The notes below the pieces were generated by a model. The model saw only the letters and a program-made list of their open reading frames with translations, made no database searches and had not been told where the DNA came from. The position numbers and the translations under genes are program-made. Positions 18,119-25,554 of a DNA stretch of 64,000 nucleotides are shown piece after piece. How positions within the stretch are numbered: position 1 is the stretch's first letter; each line of letters opens with the position of its first letter. The DNA is from Acinetobacter guerrae (GTDB lineage: Bacteria; Pseudomonadota; Gammaproteobacteria; Pseudomonadales; Moraxellaceae), in NCBI RefSeq assembly GCF_009372255.1, contig NZ_LXGN01000034.1, forward strand, positions 179,401 to 243,400. The letters are read 5' to 3'.

Positions 18119-18828
18119 GCGTCCAACTGCCAATCTATAGGCTCAATGCCATTTTGTTTCAAATAATTATTCGTCTTTGAAAAGACTTTACAACCAAAAA
18201 AACCGCCACGATTCGCTGCAAGTGGCGATGGATGTGCTGCGGTGAGTACCAGATGTTTATTGCGATCAATACGTTGTCCTTTACGTTGTGCATAAGCACC
18301 CCATAAAATGAAAACAACACGCTCTCGCTGTTCATTGAGCACATCAATGACATGATCTGTAAATTCTTCCCAACCACGTTTTTGGTGCGATGTGGGTTGT
18401 CCAGCTTCAACAGTGAGCACACTGTTTAAAAGCAAAACACCTTGATTTGCCCATTTAGTCAAATCGCCATGCGTTGATATAGGCACACCTAAATCGGTAT
18501 GTAACTCATGAAAGATATTACGCAATGAAGGTGGTAAGGCAATGCCACGCTGTACAGAAAAACTCAATCCATTGGCTTGATTAGGCCCATGATAGGGATC
18601 CTGCCCCAAAATAACGACTTTCACCTGATCTAAAGGCGTGGTGTTAAGTGAGTTAAAAATCTGCTTACTCGGCGGATATACAGTTTTTTGTGCCTGTTTT
18701 TCCTGCACTAGAAAATCACGCAACTGATCCATAAGCGGACTTAACAAAAAGTCTGCCAGTGAATATTTCCAACTTTGTTCTAACTGAACTTTACCCAGTT
18801 TATCCTGCTGTTGCTCAGTTAATTGCAT
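18115..18828 (-). CDS. ung: Uracil-DNA glycosylase
   Basis: 237 residues, family 1 UDG. It excises uracil from DNA as the first step of base-excision repair. The active-site motif GQDPYHGPNQANGLSFSV (about residues 74-91) carries the catalytic Asp and the uracil-gating Tyr. The second motif HPSPLAANRGGFFG (about residues 200-213) carries the catalytic His and the minor-groove loop. Its stop overlaps the start of the downstream crotonase-family gene. Confidence 0.98.
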   Translation of the reverse strand: MQLTEQQQDKLGKVQLEQSWKYSLADFLLSPLMDQLRDFLVQEKQAQKTVYPPSKQIFNSLNTTPLDQVKVVILGQDPYHGPNQANGLSFSVQRGIALPPSLRNIFHELHTDLGVPISTHGDLTKWANQGVLLLNSVLTVEAGQPTSHQKRGWEEFTDHVIDVLNEQRERVVFILWGAYAQRKGQRIDRNKHLVLTAAHPSPLAANRGGFFGCKVFSKTNNYLKQNGIEPIDWQLDA

Positions 18829-18874
18829 TATTCCATCCTGAAAACAATCGATTACCTTTTTAATCTTTAGCTAC

Positions 18875-19471
18875 TTAAACTGTAACTTGCAACTCTACTT
18901 TTGGGTTTTGAAATTTAGTACCACGTTTTAATTGTTTATACATTTCTGGATCTGACCATTCTGATCTGACTTGTTCTGAAAATTCGATACTTTCCAGATC
19001 AAGCTTACCCATTTGTATATTTTCAATATCTTCTAAAAAGCTTTGCGCGTAACCCGTATCAGTTTCATGCACAATCACTGAATAAACTTCAACATCACCT
19101 TCACCATTTTGGGTTTCCGTTGATTTTAAAACCTGTTGTGCCAAATAAAAGAAAATACGTGAAAATTGTTCTGCTGAAGGTGAAACAGGTAAAGCCACCC
19201 ATCGCGCACTAAAAGTTTTGCATGCCTGAATATACTCAGCGCTATCATCTTGCCAGAAACAAATCGCATGATCAAAACTATCAAATAATTCTTTAATTAC
19301 ACCTTTAAGTAGACCAAAGTCATACACCATTTGCCCATGATCAAGCTTGGAAGCTTTAAGGATCAACTCAACTTTATAGCTATGACCGTGAATCGAACGT
19401 TTACAACGATCCGATGTACAATTTCGCACAATATGAGCATTTTCAAACTTAAATAACTTTCGGATTAACAT
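18875..19471 (-). CDS. 6-carboxytetrahydropterin synthase-like (QueD/PTPS family)
   Basis: 198 residues. Zinc-binding histidines appear in FKFENAHIV (about residue 13) and in RSIHGHSYKVEL (about residues 26-37), the C-x-x-x-H-G-H-x-Y arrangement of PTPS/QueD proteins. A further His-Glu pair appears in VIVHETDTGYAQS. QueD makes the pterin precursor of queuosine. The protein is longer than compact QueD proteins (about 120-140 residues), with extra C-terminal sequence, so the exact reaction is not certain. It is separated from ung by 46 nt on the same strand. Confidence 0.83.
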   Translation of the reverse strand: MLIRKLFKFENAHIVRNCTSDRCKRSIHGHSYKVELILKASKLDHGQMVYDFGLLKGVIKELFDSFDHAICFWQDDSAEYIQACKTFSARWVALPVSPSAEQFSRIFFYLAQQVLKSTETQNGEGDVEVYSVIVHETDTGYAQSFLEDIENIQMGKLDLESIEFSEQVRSEWSDPEMYKQLKRGTKFQNPKVELQVTV

Positions 19472-19623
19472 GCGCCAAATTAAAAATAATGATCAACAGA
19501 TTTTAATTATAAAGGAAAAAGTCGGAGCTTTACATTGATTTTAACGTTAATAGCAATAGTCAAAAAGTATCAGAGACTTTATTTTTGGGCTAATTTTCAA
19601 GCTTTAATGCACAAATGCTTCAT

Positions 19624-20589
19624 TTAAAAAGGAGCTAAACTACGTGAATATACAAAGACCTGTTTATCTTTACGCATAAGGTAACTACTGAATTGGCGCT
19701 TACGCTCACTAAGCATCACATCTATACGTGCCTGAAAGTAATTAGATTTCACATCCAATAAAGACATCACGCGCTGTTTATTTTCTGGATCAATATTTTT
19801 AAAAGCCTCCAATGACCAAAGATCATTAACACTCTTAAAATATTCCATTTTGGCAAATTTTGCTTTGAGCTGATCATTAATCGCGTTCTGATCCAATTTT
19901 TCATCAATGCTGGCCAAAACCGATGCTGGAGCGGTATTAATATTAATTTTAGTGGCTTGGTTAGAAGGCAACGCACTAATATAAGGTCTGATTAAATCAA
20001 AGTTTTTTCCTTCGAAACCACGCACCTTTTTCAACTCTTCGATACTATGAAACTGCGTATTTGGGGCAAGATAAGGCTGCTGTAATCCCTGATAATAGGT
20101 ACTTTCTGCACCCATTGCACCTATGGTTTGATCATCTGGATCTTGCCAATCAATCACCGCTTGACTTAAATCGGCGGGTAAACCTACACGAACCAGTAAC
20201 TTTTCAAACCATTTACGAACATTCTCATCAGGTGTTCCATCTGCCTTAACCAAATTATTAAGATTGAATTTACCAGACTCATCCTGTAAATAACCTGAAA
20301 CATATCCATCTTCAACAGGAAAAGCTGGCATTGGTTTTGCCCATGTTTCGCCCATATGATCAACTTGCGCACTATCTTGTGCATCTTGCACCAACAACTC
20401 TGAAAAAAAAGCTTCTGCGCTTTTGGCATACAATAAGGACTGATTCTGTCGCATTAAATAAGCTGTATTTTCAGCTGTATTGCTTTGTCTTTTTGCAATG
20501 GTTGCCGCCAGAATTGTAGCCAATGCGACCATCACCAGAATCGTAATCAGCGCAATACCTTGTTGATTTTTTATGCGGTTTCTCATCAT
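19624..20589 (-). CDS. gspK: Type II secretion minor pseudopilin GspK
   Basis: 321 residues, the large minor pseudopilin that caps the pseudopilus tip together with GspI and GspJ. Prepilin leader MMRNRIKNQQG is followed by IALITILVMVALATILAA. As usual for GspK, the mature chain lacks Glu at position 5. The T2SK pattern continues with YVSGYLQDESGKFNLNNL and INTAPASVLASI, the latter in a helix-hairpin-helix-like part. Its leader is short (11 residues) and carries none of the repeats found in gspH, gspI and gspJ. It begins 5 nt after gspJ. Confidence 0.95.
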   Translation of the reverse strand: MMRNRIKNQQGIALITILVMVALATILAATIAKRQSNTAENTAYLMRQNQSLLYAKSAEAFFSELLVQDAQDSAQVDHMGETWAKPMPAFPVEDGYVSGYLQDESGKFNLNNLVKADGTPDENVRKWFEKLLVRVGLPADLSQAVIDWQDPDDQTIGAMGAESTYYQGLQQPYLAPNTQFHSIEELKKVRGFEGKNFDLIRPYISALPSNQATKININTAPASVLASIDEKLDQNAINDQLKAKFAKMEYFKSVNDLWSLEAFKNIDPENKQRVMSLLDVKSNYFQARIDVMLSERKRQFSSYLMRKDKQVFVYSRSLAPF

Positions 20590-20594
20590 GACGA

Positions 20595-21485
20595 TTAATT
20601 CTGTCCAATCTGATTAGTGGAATTGTTATTGGTATTATTCGTTGAATTATTATTGTTCCCTGATGCATCATTTTGTTGTTGATTTAAAACAATAGCTTTA
20701 CTGTCCAATAAGCTGTAAATCCATTCATAGTCCGTACCAGCGATCGTAACATTGATTTTTAGACCCGCGGGTAGAAGTTTTAAATTGGAAACTTGTGTTA
20801 AATCTGAGCTAGCATCAGGCCATTGATTGACATTTTGAGGATTTAACACATTGATTTGAAACTGCTCTACATTTTTAAGCAGAATACTCGACTGCGGTTG
20901 TACACTATTGGGTAGATTCAAGTCTGAATATTTTAAACGATACACCACTTTCTGCGAAGCATCATATCGGTATTCAATCCGCTCATAAGGGGATAAACCC
21001 TGCCCTAAAGGATCAGTCACACCAGCCTTACTAAATTGAAGTACATTGTTATTTAATGATAATGCTGGACGAATTTGCCCACCCATATTTGCAGTAAGCG
21101 GAATAATTTGCAAACTATCTCTTAAAATTTGTTGATAGCCATTTTGTAAAATAAATAATTGTTCTTCGTGCTGAGTGTTTCTATCTTTGGTTTTTATAAG
21201 ATAATCAAAAACTTTCCATCCCAATGCAGACAATACCGCAAATATTGCAATTGCCACCAATAACTCAACCAACGTAAATCCTGAGGTAGGATTAAATCGA
21301 GCTAAGCTCGATCCTGCCGCAAGACGAGAAGCTTTGCTTCGAGTACGAGGACTAACAAAGCGAAGCTTTGTCCGAGCGCAAGGCGAGAAACTCTGCTGTT
21401 TTAAACGGTAAGGTTTAAACTGAGTAATACAGCGTCTAAAAGGAATTACTTCAAAACATGATTGATTATTTTCTTTTATTTTCAT
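20595..21485 (-). CDS. gspJ: Type II secretion minor pseudopilin GspJ with 69-residue leader
   Basis: 296 residues. The class III signal SG|FTLVELLVAIAIF, with Glu5, starts the mature chain at residue 70. The remaining 227 residues are normal for GspJ (SPYERIEYRYD and later VSNLKLLPAGLKINVTI are typical). The 69 residues before the cut are abnormal: pseudopilin leaders are usually under about 25. They are encoded mainly by two 60-bp repeat units. The start is fixed by an ATGA overlap with gspI and an in-frame open leader with no nearer ATG or GTG. PilD should still cut at G|F, so the mature protein may be intact. Confidence 0.92.
   Translation of the reverse strand: MKIKENNQSCFEVIPFRRCITQFKPYRLKQQSFSPCARTKLRFVSPRTRSKASRLAAGSSLARFNPTSGFTLVELLVAIAIFAVLSALGWKVFDYLIKTKDRNTQHEEQLFILQNGYQQILRDSLQIIPLTANMGGQIRPALSLNNNVLQFSKAGVTDPLGQGLSPYERIEYRYDASQKVVYRLKYSDLNLPNSVQPQSSILLKNVEQFQINVLNPQNVNQWPDASSDLTQVSNLKLLPAGLKINVTIAGTDYEWIYSLLDSKAIVLNQQQNDASGNNNNSTNNTNNNSTNQIGQN
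21286..21405. repeat. Two 60-bp palindrome-bearing repeat units in the gspJ leader
   Basis: Unit 1 (21286-21345) is B type: hairpin ATCGAGC/GCTCGAT at 21296-21312 and GAAGC/GCTTC at 21328-21340. Unit 2 (21346-21405) is A type: hairpin ACAAAGC/GCTTTGT at 21355-21371. Its second half has diverged. Each is exactly 60 nt and read in the gspJ frame as SKASRLAAGSSLARF and KLRFVSPR-like peptides. The units abut the codons for SGFTL. Confidence 0.85.
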
Positions 21486-22093
21486 TGTGTTTTTACTTGT
21501 TGAGGATAATTAAAAAACACAACATTGGTAATGCCAGATTCGACCTTACCTTGTTCATTATTAAATAAACTGACTTGTATCTCAACGCGTTGTACATTGG
21601 GGCTGATGGTAGATTCAGAACGTTTATCAATTTGCCATGTTTCACCCTGAGACGTGATTTGCTTAGACTCAGTTCCAGTCAACCATTGTTTATTAATTTC
21701 CATTTGAGCCGCTTCATTCATGGCAACAAACTGACCTTTAGTTCTTAAAATCGCATTTGCAGTAGACTGGGTGTATTGCATGCCCACTTTAGTAACAGCA
21801 ATAGCTGCGACTGCAAAAATAGCCAAAGCCACCATGACTTCAAGTAACGTAAATCCTGAGCGAGGACTAACAAAGCAAAGCTTTGTCCGAGCGCAAGATG
21901 AGAAGCTATGCTTCGAATGGCGAGGACTAACAAAACATAGTTTTGCCACTGCGCAAGATGAGAAGCTATGTTTCGAGTGGCGAGGTTTAAATCGAGCAAC
22001 GCTTGATCCTGTCGCAAGACCGAAAACTTTGTTTGAGGTGTAAGTCTGAAGAAGACAAGGCATGAAACCAGAATTGGGTTTTTTAGTTTTCAT
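21482..22093 (-). CDS. gspI: Type II secretion minor pseudopilin GspI with 80-residue leader
   Basis: 203 residues from the ATG at 22093, which overlaps the end of gspH (ATGAAAACTAA). The mature part SG|FTLLEVMVALAIF starts at residue 81 and is 123 residues, normal for GspI. The 80-residue leader contains two tandem copies of RHSKHSFSSCA-x-x-KLCFVSP, each 20 residues (one 60-bp unit). It opens with MKTKKPNSGF, which looks like an older cleavage motif left upstream of the repeats. GspI forms the pseudopilus tip with GspJ and GspK. Its stop overlaps the gspJ start (ATGA). Confidence 0.92.
   Translation of the reverse strand: MKTKKPNSGFMPCLLQTYTSNKVFGLATGSSVARFKPRHSKHSFSSCAVAKLCFVSPRHSKHSFSSCARTKLCFVSPRSGFTLLEVMVALAIFAVAAIAVTKVGMQYTQSTANAILRTKGQFVAMNEAAQMEINKQWLTGTESKQITSQGETWQIDKRSESTISPNVQRVEIQVSLFNNEQGKVESGITNVVFFNYPQQVKTQ
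21861..22040. repeat. Three tandem 60-bp repeat units in the gspI leader
   Basis: 21861-21920 and 21921-21980 are two closely similar 60-bp A-type units, both starting CGAGGACTAACAAA. 21981-22040 is a B-type unit starting CGAGGTTTAAATCGAGCAAC. All share the second-half core GCAAGAnnAGAAGCTATG or a variant of it. Palindromes: CAAAGC/GCTTTG and GAAGC/GCTTC. Because 60 is a multiple of three, unit gain or loss keeps the reading frame. Confidence 0.9.
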
Positions 22094-22784
22094 TAATATT
22101 ACCCAGATGATCGACCTCAATTGGATCTCCAACTGGGTTTTGTTCAAAATAAAATTGGATTCTTACTGGTTTTACCTCACCATTTCCAAACCAAATTAAT
22201 TTCGGAGCCTGCTGATTAATAAGGTCTTGTTGAGTTGCATTTTGATAGTTTTGATCGACAGATTCAATATTAAAAGCCACTCTTTCAGGTAAAATTTTTA
22301 CAGAAAACTCTGGATAACGTTGCCATTTTTTTTCTTCTTGAATAATTGTTTGCTGACTTTGATCCTGATATTCCATTAATTCATAACTAAACGGTGCAAC
22401 ATCTGTCGCATTATGCGTTGATAAAGCAAAAATTCGAGACTGATCTACAGATTCTTTATTTATTTTTTTTAAATCCAGAATAAAAAACTCACGTGCCTGC
22501 ATCGCTTTTCGCTGATCGACACCACTGATATTTAATAAAATCAACGAAGCCAAAATCGCAATAATGACAATGACGACCATCAATTCAATCAACGTAAATC
22601 CTGAGGCAGGTTTAAATCGAGCAACGCTCGATCCTGCCGCAAGGCGAGAAGCTATGCTTCGAGTATGAGGATGAGCGCAAGACGAAAAGCTCTGCGTGGA
22701 GTGGTGAGGATTAACAAAGCGAAGCTTTGTCCGCCGAGCGCTAAACAAGAAGCTTTGCTTCAAATGCTCATTCTGATTAGGCAT
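22083..22784 (-). CDS. gspH: Type II secretion minor pseudopilin GspH with 62-residue leader
   Basis: 233 residues. The mature chain begins after SG at residue 63: FTLIELMVVIVIIAILASLIL, with Glu5. Its 171 residues fit GspH, which links the GspI/J/K tip to the GspG pseudopilus. The start ATG overlaps the stop of the TetR gene (TATGCCTAA), which argues that it is the ancestral start. The leader between start and cut (LRFVNPHHSTQSFSSCAH and RSIASRLAAGSSVARFKP) is made of the same repeat family as in gspI and gspJ. No gspG or other gsp genes are in the window. Confidence 0.92.
   Translation of the reverse strand: MPNQNEHLKQSFLFSARRTKLRFVNPHHSTQSFSSCAHPHTRSIASRLAAGSSVARFKPASGFTLIELMVVIVIIAILASLILLNISGVDQRKAMQAREFFILDLKKINKESVDQSRIFALSTHNATDVAPFSYELMEYQDQSQQTIIQEEKKWQRYPEFSVKILPERVAFNIESVDQNYQNATQQDLINQQAPKLIWFGNGEVKPVRIQFYFEQNPVGDPIEVDHLGNINEN
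22606..22766. repeat. Three repeat units (one truncated) in the gspH leader
   Basis: 22606-22665 is a B-type unit of 60 nt with hairpin ATCGAGC/GCTCGAT. 22666-22704 is a 39-nt unit lacking the first-half palindrome. 22705-22766 is an A-type unit with ACAAAGC/GCTTTGT and a small insertion near GTCCGCCGAGCG. The 39-nt unit still keeps frame. The block directly abuts CTCAGGATTTACGTT on the coding strand. Confidence 0.82.
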
Positions 22785-23385
22785 ATTGTTCTTGAATAAA
22801 CTTAGGCATTGCTAAAGCTTGATCAATATAGGCGATACGTAAAGTATCTCTTGAACCCAGATAACGCTGATAAAAACTCGAATTTAAAATAGCCGCAGCT
22901 CCATGTGTGAGCGACCAAATTCCAGCCAAATAATCACGAGTAATCATTGAGCTTTGGATTGACTCCAAATAAGTATCTGTCTTGCCAATAATAATGCGAA
23001 GTCGTTTTTTACGAATCTGATAAAGCTCTTGAAAAAGTTGCTGAATGCCTTGTCCTGTCGTAGACAAACGTTCTTCGATTTGATGAAACATAACCGTCCG
23101 TTCAGGATGATGCAAATGATGCAACATAAAAAAAGCCAAATGCTCCTGAAAGGTTTTTTCTGTATCTTGAACCATTTCGAGCAGCATTTTTTCATTGCGA
23201 ATAATGAGCAAAATATAAAGCTCATCTTTACTTTGAAAGTGCTTATAAAGCGTGCCTTTCGCCAGATCAAGCTCCGCTGCCAAAGCATCAAGGGTCATGC
23301 CTGCTTCGCCATTTTCCAATAGGAGTTGTTCTGCGACCTGAAATATCAATACTTCTCTTGCTCGAAACTGAGCCTGACGATCCAT
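22777..23385 (-). CDS. TetR/AcrR-family transcriptional regulator
   Basis: 202 residues from the ATG at 23385. The N-terminal helix-turn-helix reads MTLDALAAELDLAKGTLYKHFQSKDELYILLI (residues about 33-64), the classic TetR_N pattern. The ligand domain that follows is helical with no recognised specificity. It ends inside the start of gspH, so it is tightly linked to gspHIJK. Whether it regulates secretion is not shown; the tight overlap suggests shared transcription. Confidence 0.9.
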   Translation of the reverse strand: MDRQAQFRAREVLIFQVAEQLLLENGEAGMTLDALAAELDLAKGTLYKHFQSKDELYILLIIRNEKMLLEMVQDTEKTFQEHLAFFMLHHLHHPERTVMFHQIEERLSTTGQGIQQLFQELYQIRKKRLRIIIGKTDTYLESIQSSMITRDYLAGIWSLTHGAAAILNSSFYQRYLGSRDTLRIAYIDQALAMPKFIQEQYA

Positions 23386-23428
23386 CTTCACGCGATAACT
23401 CTCTTACTTTAGCTTTCGTTCAATTCAA

Positions 23429-24202
23429 CTATTTCATATTCAGAAGATTTTCAAAGTTTTGGCAAGTAATAGCAGCCATTTCTTCTACAGGTTTATCATA
23501 TACTTCACTTAAAGCTTTAGCTACAAATGGGACATATTTTGGTTCATTCGATTTGCCACGATAAGGCACAGGTGCCAAATAGGGACTATCTGTTTCGATT
23601 AACACACGATCCAATGGCACCTGTTTAGCGACATCCCGTAAATCTTGTGCATTTTTAAACGAAATAATGCCCGAAAAGGAAATATAATAGCCACAATCCA
23701 AAGCTGCTTTTGCTGTTTCCCAATCTTCTGTGAAACAATGCAAAATGCCATGTGTCGATTGCTCGGCACGGATAATATCAATGGTATCCTGCTTGGCCGA
23801 ACGAGTATGTACCACCACAGGTTTTTTCACAATTTTAGATGCCGCAATATGCCGAGCAAAACATTGCTTTTGTTCTTTTACAAATTCAGTACTGTGATAA
23901 TAATCTAGTCCTGTTTCCCCCAATGCCCAAACTTTATCCGTTTGTGCTAAATCCACTAAAAATTCGGTTGTAGCTCGTGCCATTGTTGCCGCATCTTCAC
24001 AGGGATGCACACCAACGCTATAACCAACATCATGATGTCGAGCCGCAATCTGAGCGAGCTGAAGATGATCATCCAAATCGACTGAAATACTCATAAATTT
24101 GGATACACCCGCTTGACGCGCCTGTGCCAAAGCCTGATCCAGATCGCCATTATAAGCTGTCAAATCCAGCATAGTGAGATGACAATGGGTATCTACAAAC
24201 AC
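23429..24202 (-). CDS. TatD-family metal-dependent hydrolase
   Basis: 257 residues, starting with GTG; AGGAA lies upstream. VDTHCHLTMLD (metal His pair) opens the TIM-barrel. WALGETGLDYYHS carries the Glu, PVVVHTRSA the next His, GILHCFTED another, and LIETDSPYLAPVPYRGK the catalytic Asp. This is the full TatD signature set (YcfH-like subgroup). TatD enzymes are Mg-dependent nucleases/hydrolases of DNA repair and quality control. It follows the PilZ and holB genes, a common gammaproteobacterial order. Confidence 0.94.
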   Translation of the reverse strand: MFVDTHCHLTMLDLTAYNGDLDQALAQARQAGVSKFMSISVDLDDHLQLAQIAARHHDVGYSVGVHPCEDAATMARATTEFLVDLAQTDKVWALGETGLDYYHSTEFVKEQKQCFARHIAASKIVKKPVVVHTRSAKQDTIDIIRAEQSTHGILHCFTEDWETAKAALDCGYYISFSGIISFKNAQDLRDVAKQVPLDRVLIETDSPYLAPVPYRGKSNEPKYVPFVAKALSEVYDKPVEEMAAITCQNFENLLNMK

Positions 24203-24217
24203 AACTTTTTCCTATTG

Positions 24218-24559
24218 TTACATGGTGAAATTAGGACGATCAGAAACACTACCTGCCAAAAGCTTTTCCGCTTCATTTTTATAGTAGATCCCCTTTTCGC
24301 CACTCAGTTGAATCGCAAAGCCATGCGGTTTAACCCCGGTTTGTTTACGTGAAATCCAGATCACTTTTCCCGTTAATGGAATTTTTTGCGACTGTTCAGG
24401 CAAAGTTGCAAGTACAAACACTTCATCACCCAATTTTACCGCCTGCTTGGAAGGAATAAATAAACCACCACCCTGTACAAAGCTCATATAACTGGCTTGT
24501 AAAGTTGCACGATCAGGAATATTTAATTGAATAATTCCGCCCATCATACGTGGTTCCAT
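24218..24559 (-). CDS. PilZ-domain protein
   Basis: 113 residues. A single PilZ domain spans most of the chain: LNIPDRATLQASYMSFVQGGGLFIPS, then LGDEVFVLATLPEQ, then GKVIWISRKQ. The canonical c-di-GMP residues RxxxR and (D/N)xSxxG are not clearly present; the second motif position reads FVQGGG. So it resembles the non-binding P. aeruginosa PilZ (type IV pilus assembly) more than a c-di-GMP receptor. The position between holB and tatD is also that of pilZ in Pseudomonas. Confidence 0.87.
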   Translation of the reverse strand: MEPRMMGGIIQLNIPDRATLQASYMSFVQGGGLFIPSKQAVKLGDEVFVLATLPEQSQKIPLTGKVIWISRKQTGVKPHGFAIQLSGEKGIYYKNEAEKLLAGSVSDRPNFTM

Positions 24560-24571
24560 TTGATTTTCCCC

Positions 24572-25540
24572 TTATTCAACGTTCATTAATTTTATAAAAA
24601 GTTGATCCAACACCAAATTGCTCTGCACGTTTTGCTCAACCAATTGTTTCGCATGTTGTATTTGTGCATAAATTTCAAATAATTGCTCAAGTGTATAAGC
24701 TTGTACAATTTGATCAAAGGACAGATCAATATTCTTGATTGACTGATTTAGCTTGACACAAATTAGGTCGCCCAACAAGTATTCAAACATCGGAATAAAA
24801 TCATTAAAACCAAGTTCTTTTGACCATTTTGTTGCAAGAATCATCGGTTTATTCTTTTGTGTGACTAAATTTGTCCAATCTTCTAGAAAATTAGCACGTT
24901 TGTTTAGCCATTCACTTTGAGCCAATTGCACAGCACTTAATGGCATGCCACCTGATAAGTTCAATAACAAACTCACTTGCTCCGCTGAAAGTTCAGGTTG
25001 CTCAGTTTGAATATATTGCTGCGACTGTTCAGGTGAAATACGATCTAGCGCAAAATGTTGTAACCGACTGCGGATCGTAGCAGGGAGTTTAAGATAATGA
25101 TCTGCCAATAAAATTAAAATAATACGCTCACCTGGTTCTTCCAGTGTTTTTAAGAGCGCATTTGATGAAGCAACATTCAAAGCTTCGGCAGGTTCAATCA
25201 CAATGACACGCCAGCCATCTACAGTTTGTTGTACGAACGGCAACAGCTCACGTATTTTCTCAATTTTTATCTTGGCATTTTGTTTTTTATTTTCTTCATC
25301 AGTAGTGATGTGGACATAATTGGGATGCGTATCAGATTTGAGCCACTGACAACTAACGCATTCTCCACAGGCAGCTTGAGGCTGCTTGTTTGAACATAAA
25401 ATCCATGCCAAAAAATGCTGTGCAAATTCATGTTTACCACAACCATTCTTTCCATAAAACAAAAGCCCATGACCGACTTCAGGGAAACGACTAGTTAAGG
25501 TTTCCCATACATTTTTTTGCCATGGATATACGGTCTGCAT
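24572..25540 (-). CDS. holB: DNA polymerase III subunit delta'
   Basis: 322 residues from the ATG at 25540, with GGA 8 nt upstream. Clamp-loader AAA+ fold: P-loop-like GKNGCGKHEFAQ (about residue 32) and zinc module cysteines in ACGECVSCQWLKSDTHP. The sensor 1 region is SSNALLKTLEEPGE, and TIRSRLQHF carries the SRC-like segment. The delta' subunit is the stator of the clamp loader. It lies 14 nt downstream of kdsB. Confidence 0.94.
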   Translation of the reverse strand: MQTVYPWQKNVWETLTSRFPEVGHGLLFYGKNGCGKHEFAQHFLAWILCSNKQPQAACGECVSCQWLKSDTHPNYVHITTDEENKKQNAKIKIEKIRELLPFVQQTVDGWRVIVIEPAEALNVASSNALLKTLEEPGERIILILLADHYLKLPATIRSRLQHFALDRISPEQSQQYIQTEQPELSAEQVSLLLNLSGGMPLSAVQLAQSEWLNKRANFLEDWTNLVTQKNKPMILATKWSKELGFNDFIPMFEYLLGDLICVKLNQSIKNIDLSFDQIVQAYTLEQLFEIYAQIQHAKQLVEQNVQSNLVLDQLFIKLMNVE

Positions 25541-25554
25541 CAAATGATCCAAAA

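Noticed and set aside
21861-22040. CRISPR-like array reading of the 60-bp repeats
   Set aside because: The units are directly adjacent with no unique spacers, no Cas genes are near, and they are translated in the gsp frames.
21482-22784. Explaining the long gspH/I/J leaders as wrong start calls
   Set aside because: The upstream starts overlap the preceding stops (TetR-gspH, gspH-gspI, gspI-gspJ), no ATG lies close before the cut in any of the three, and the repeats stay open in the same frame through indels of 60 and 39 nt.
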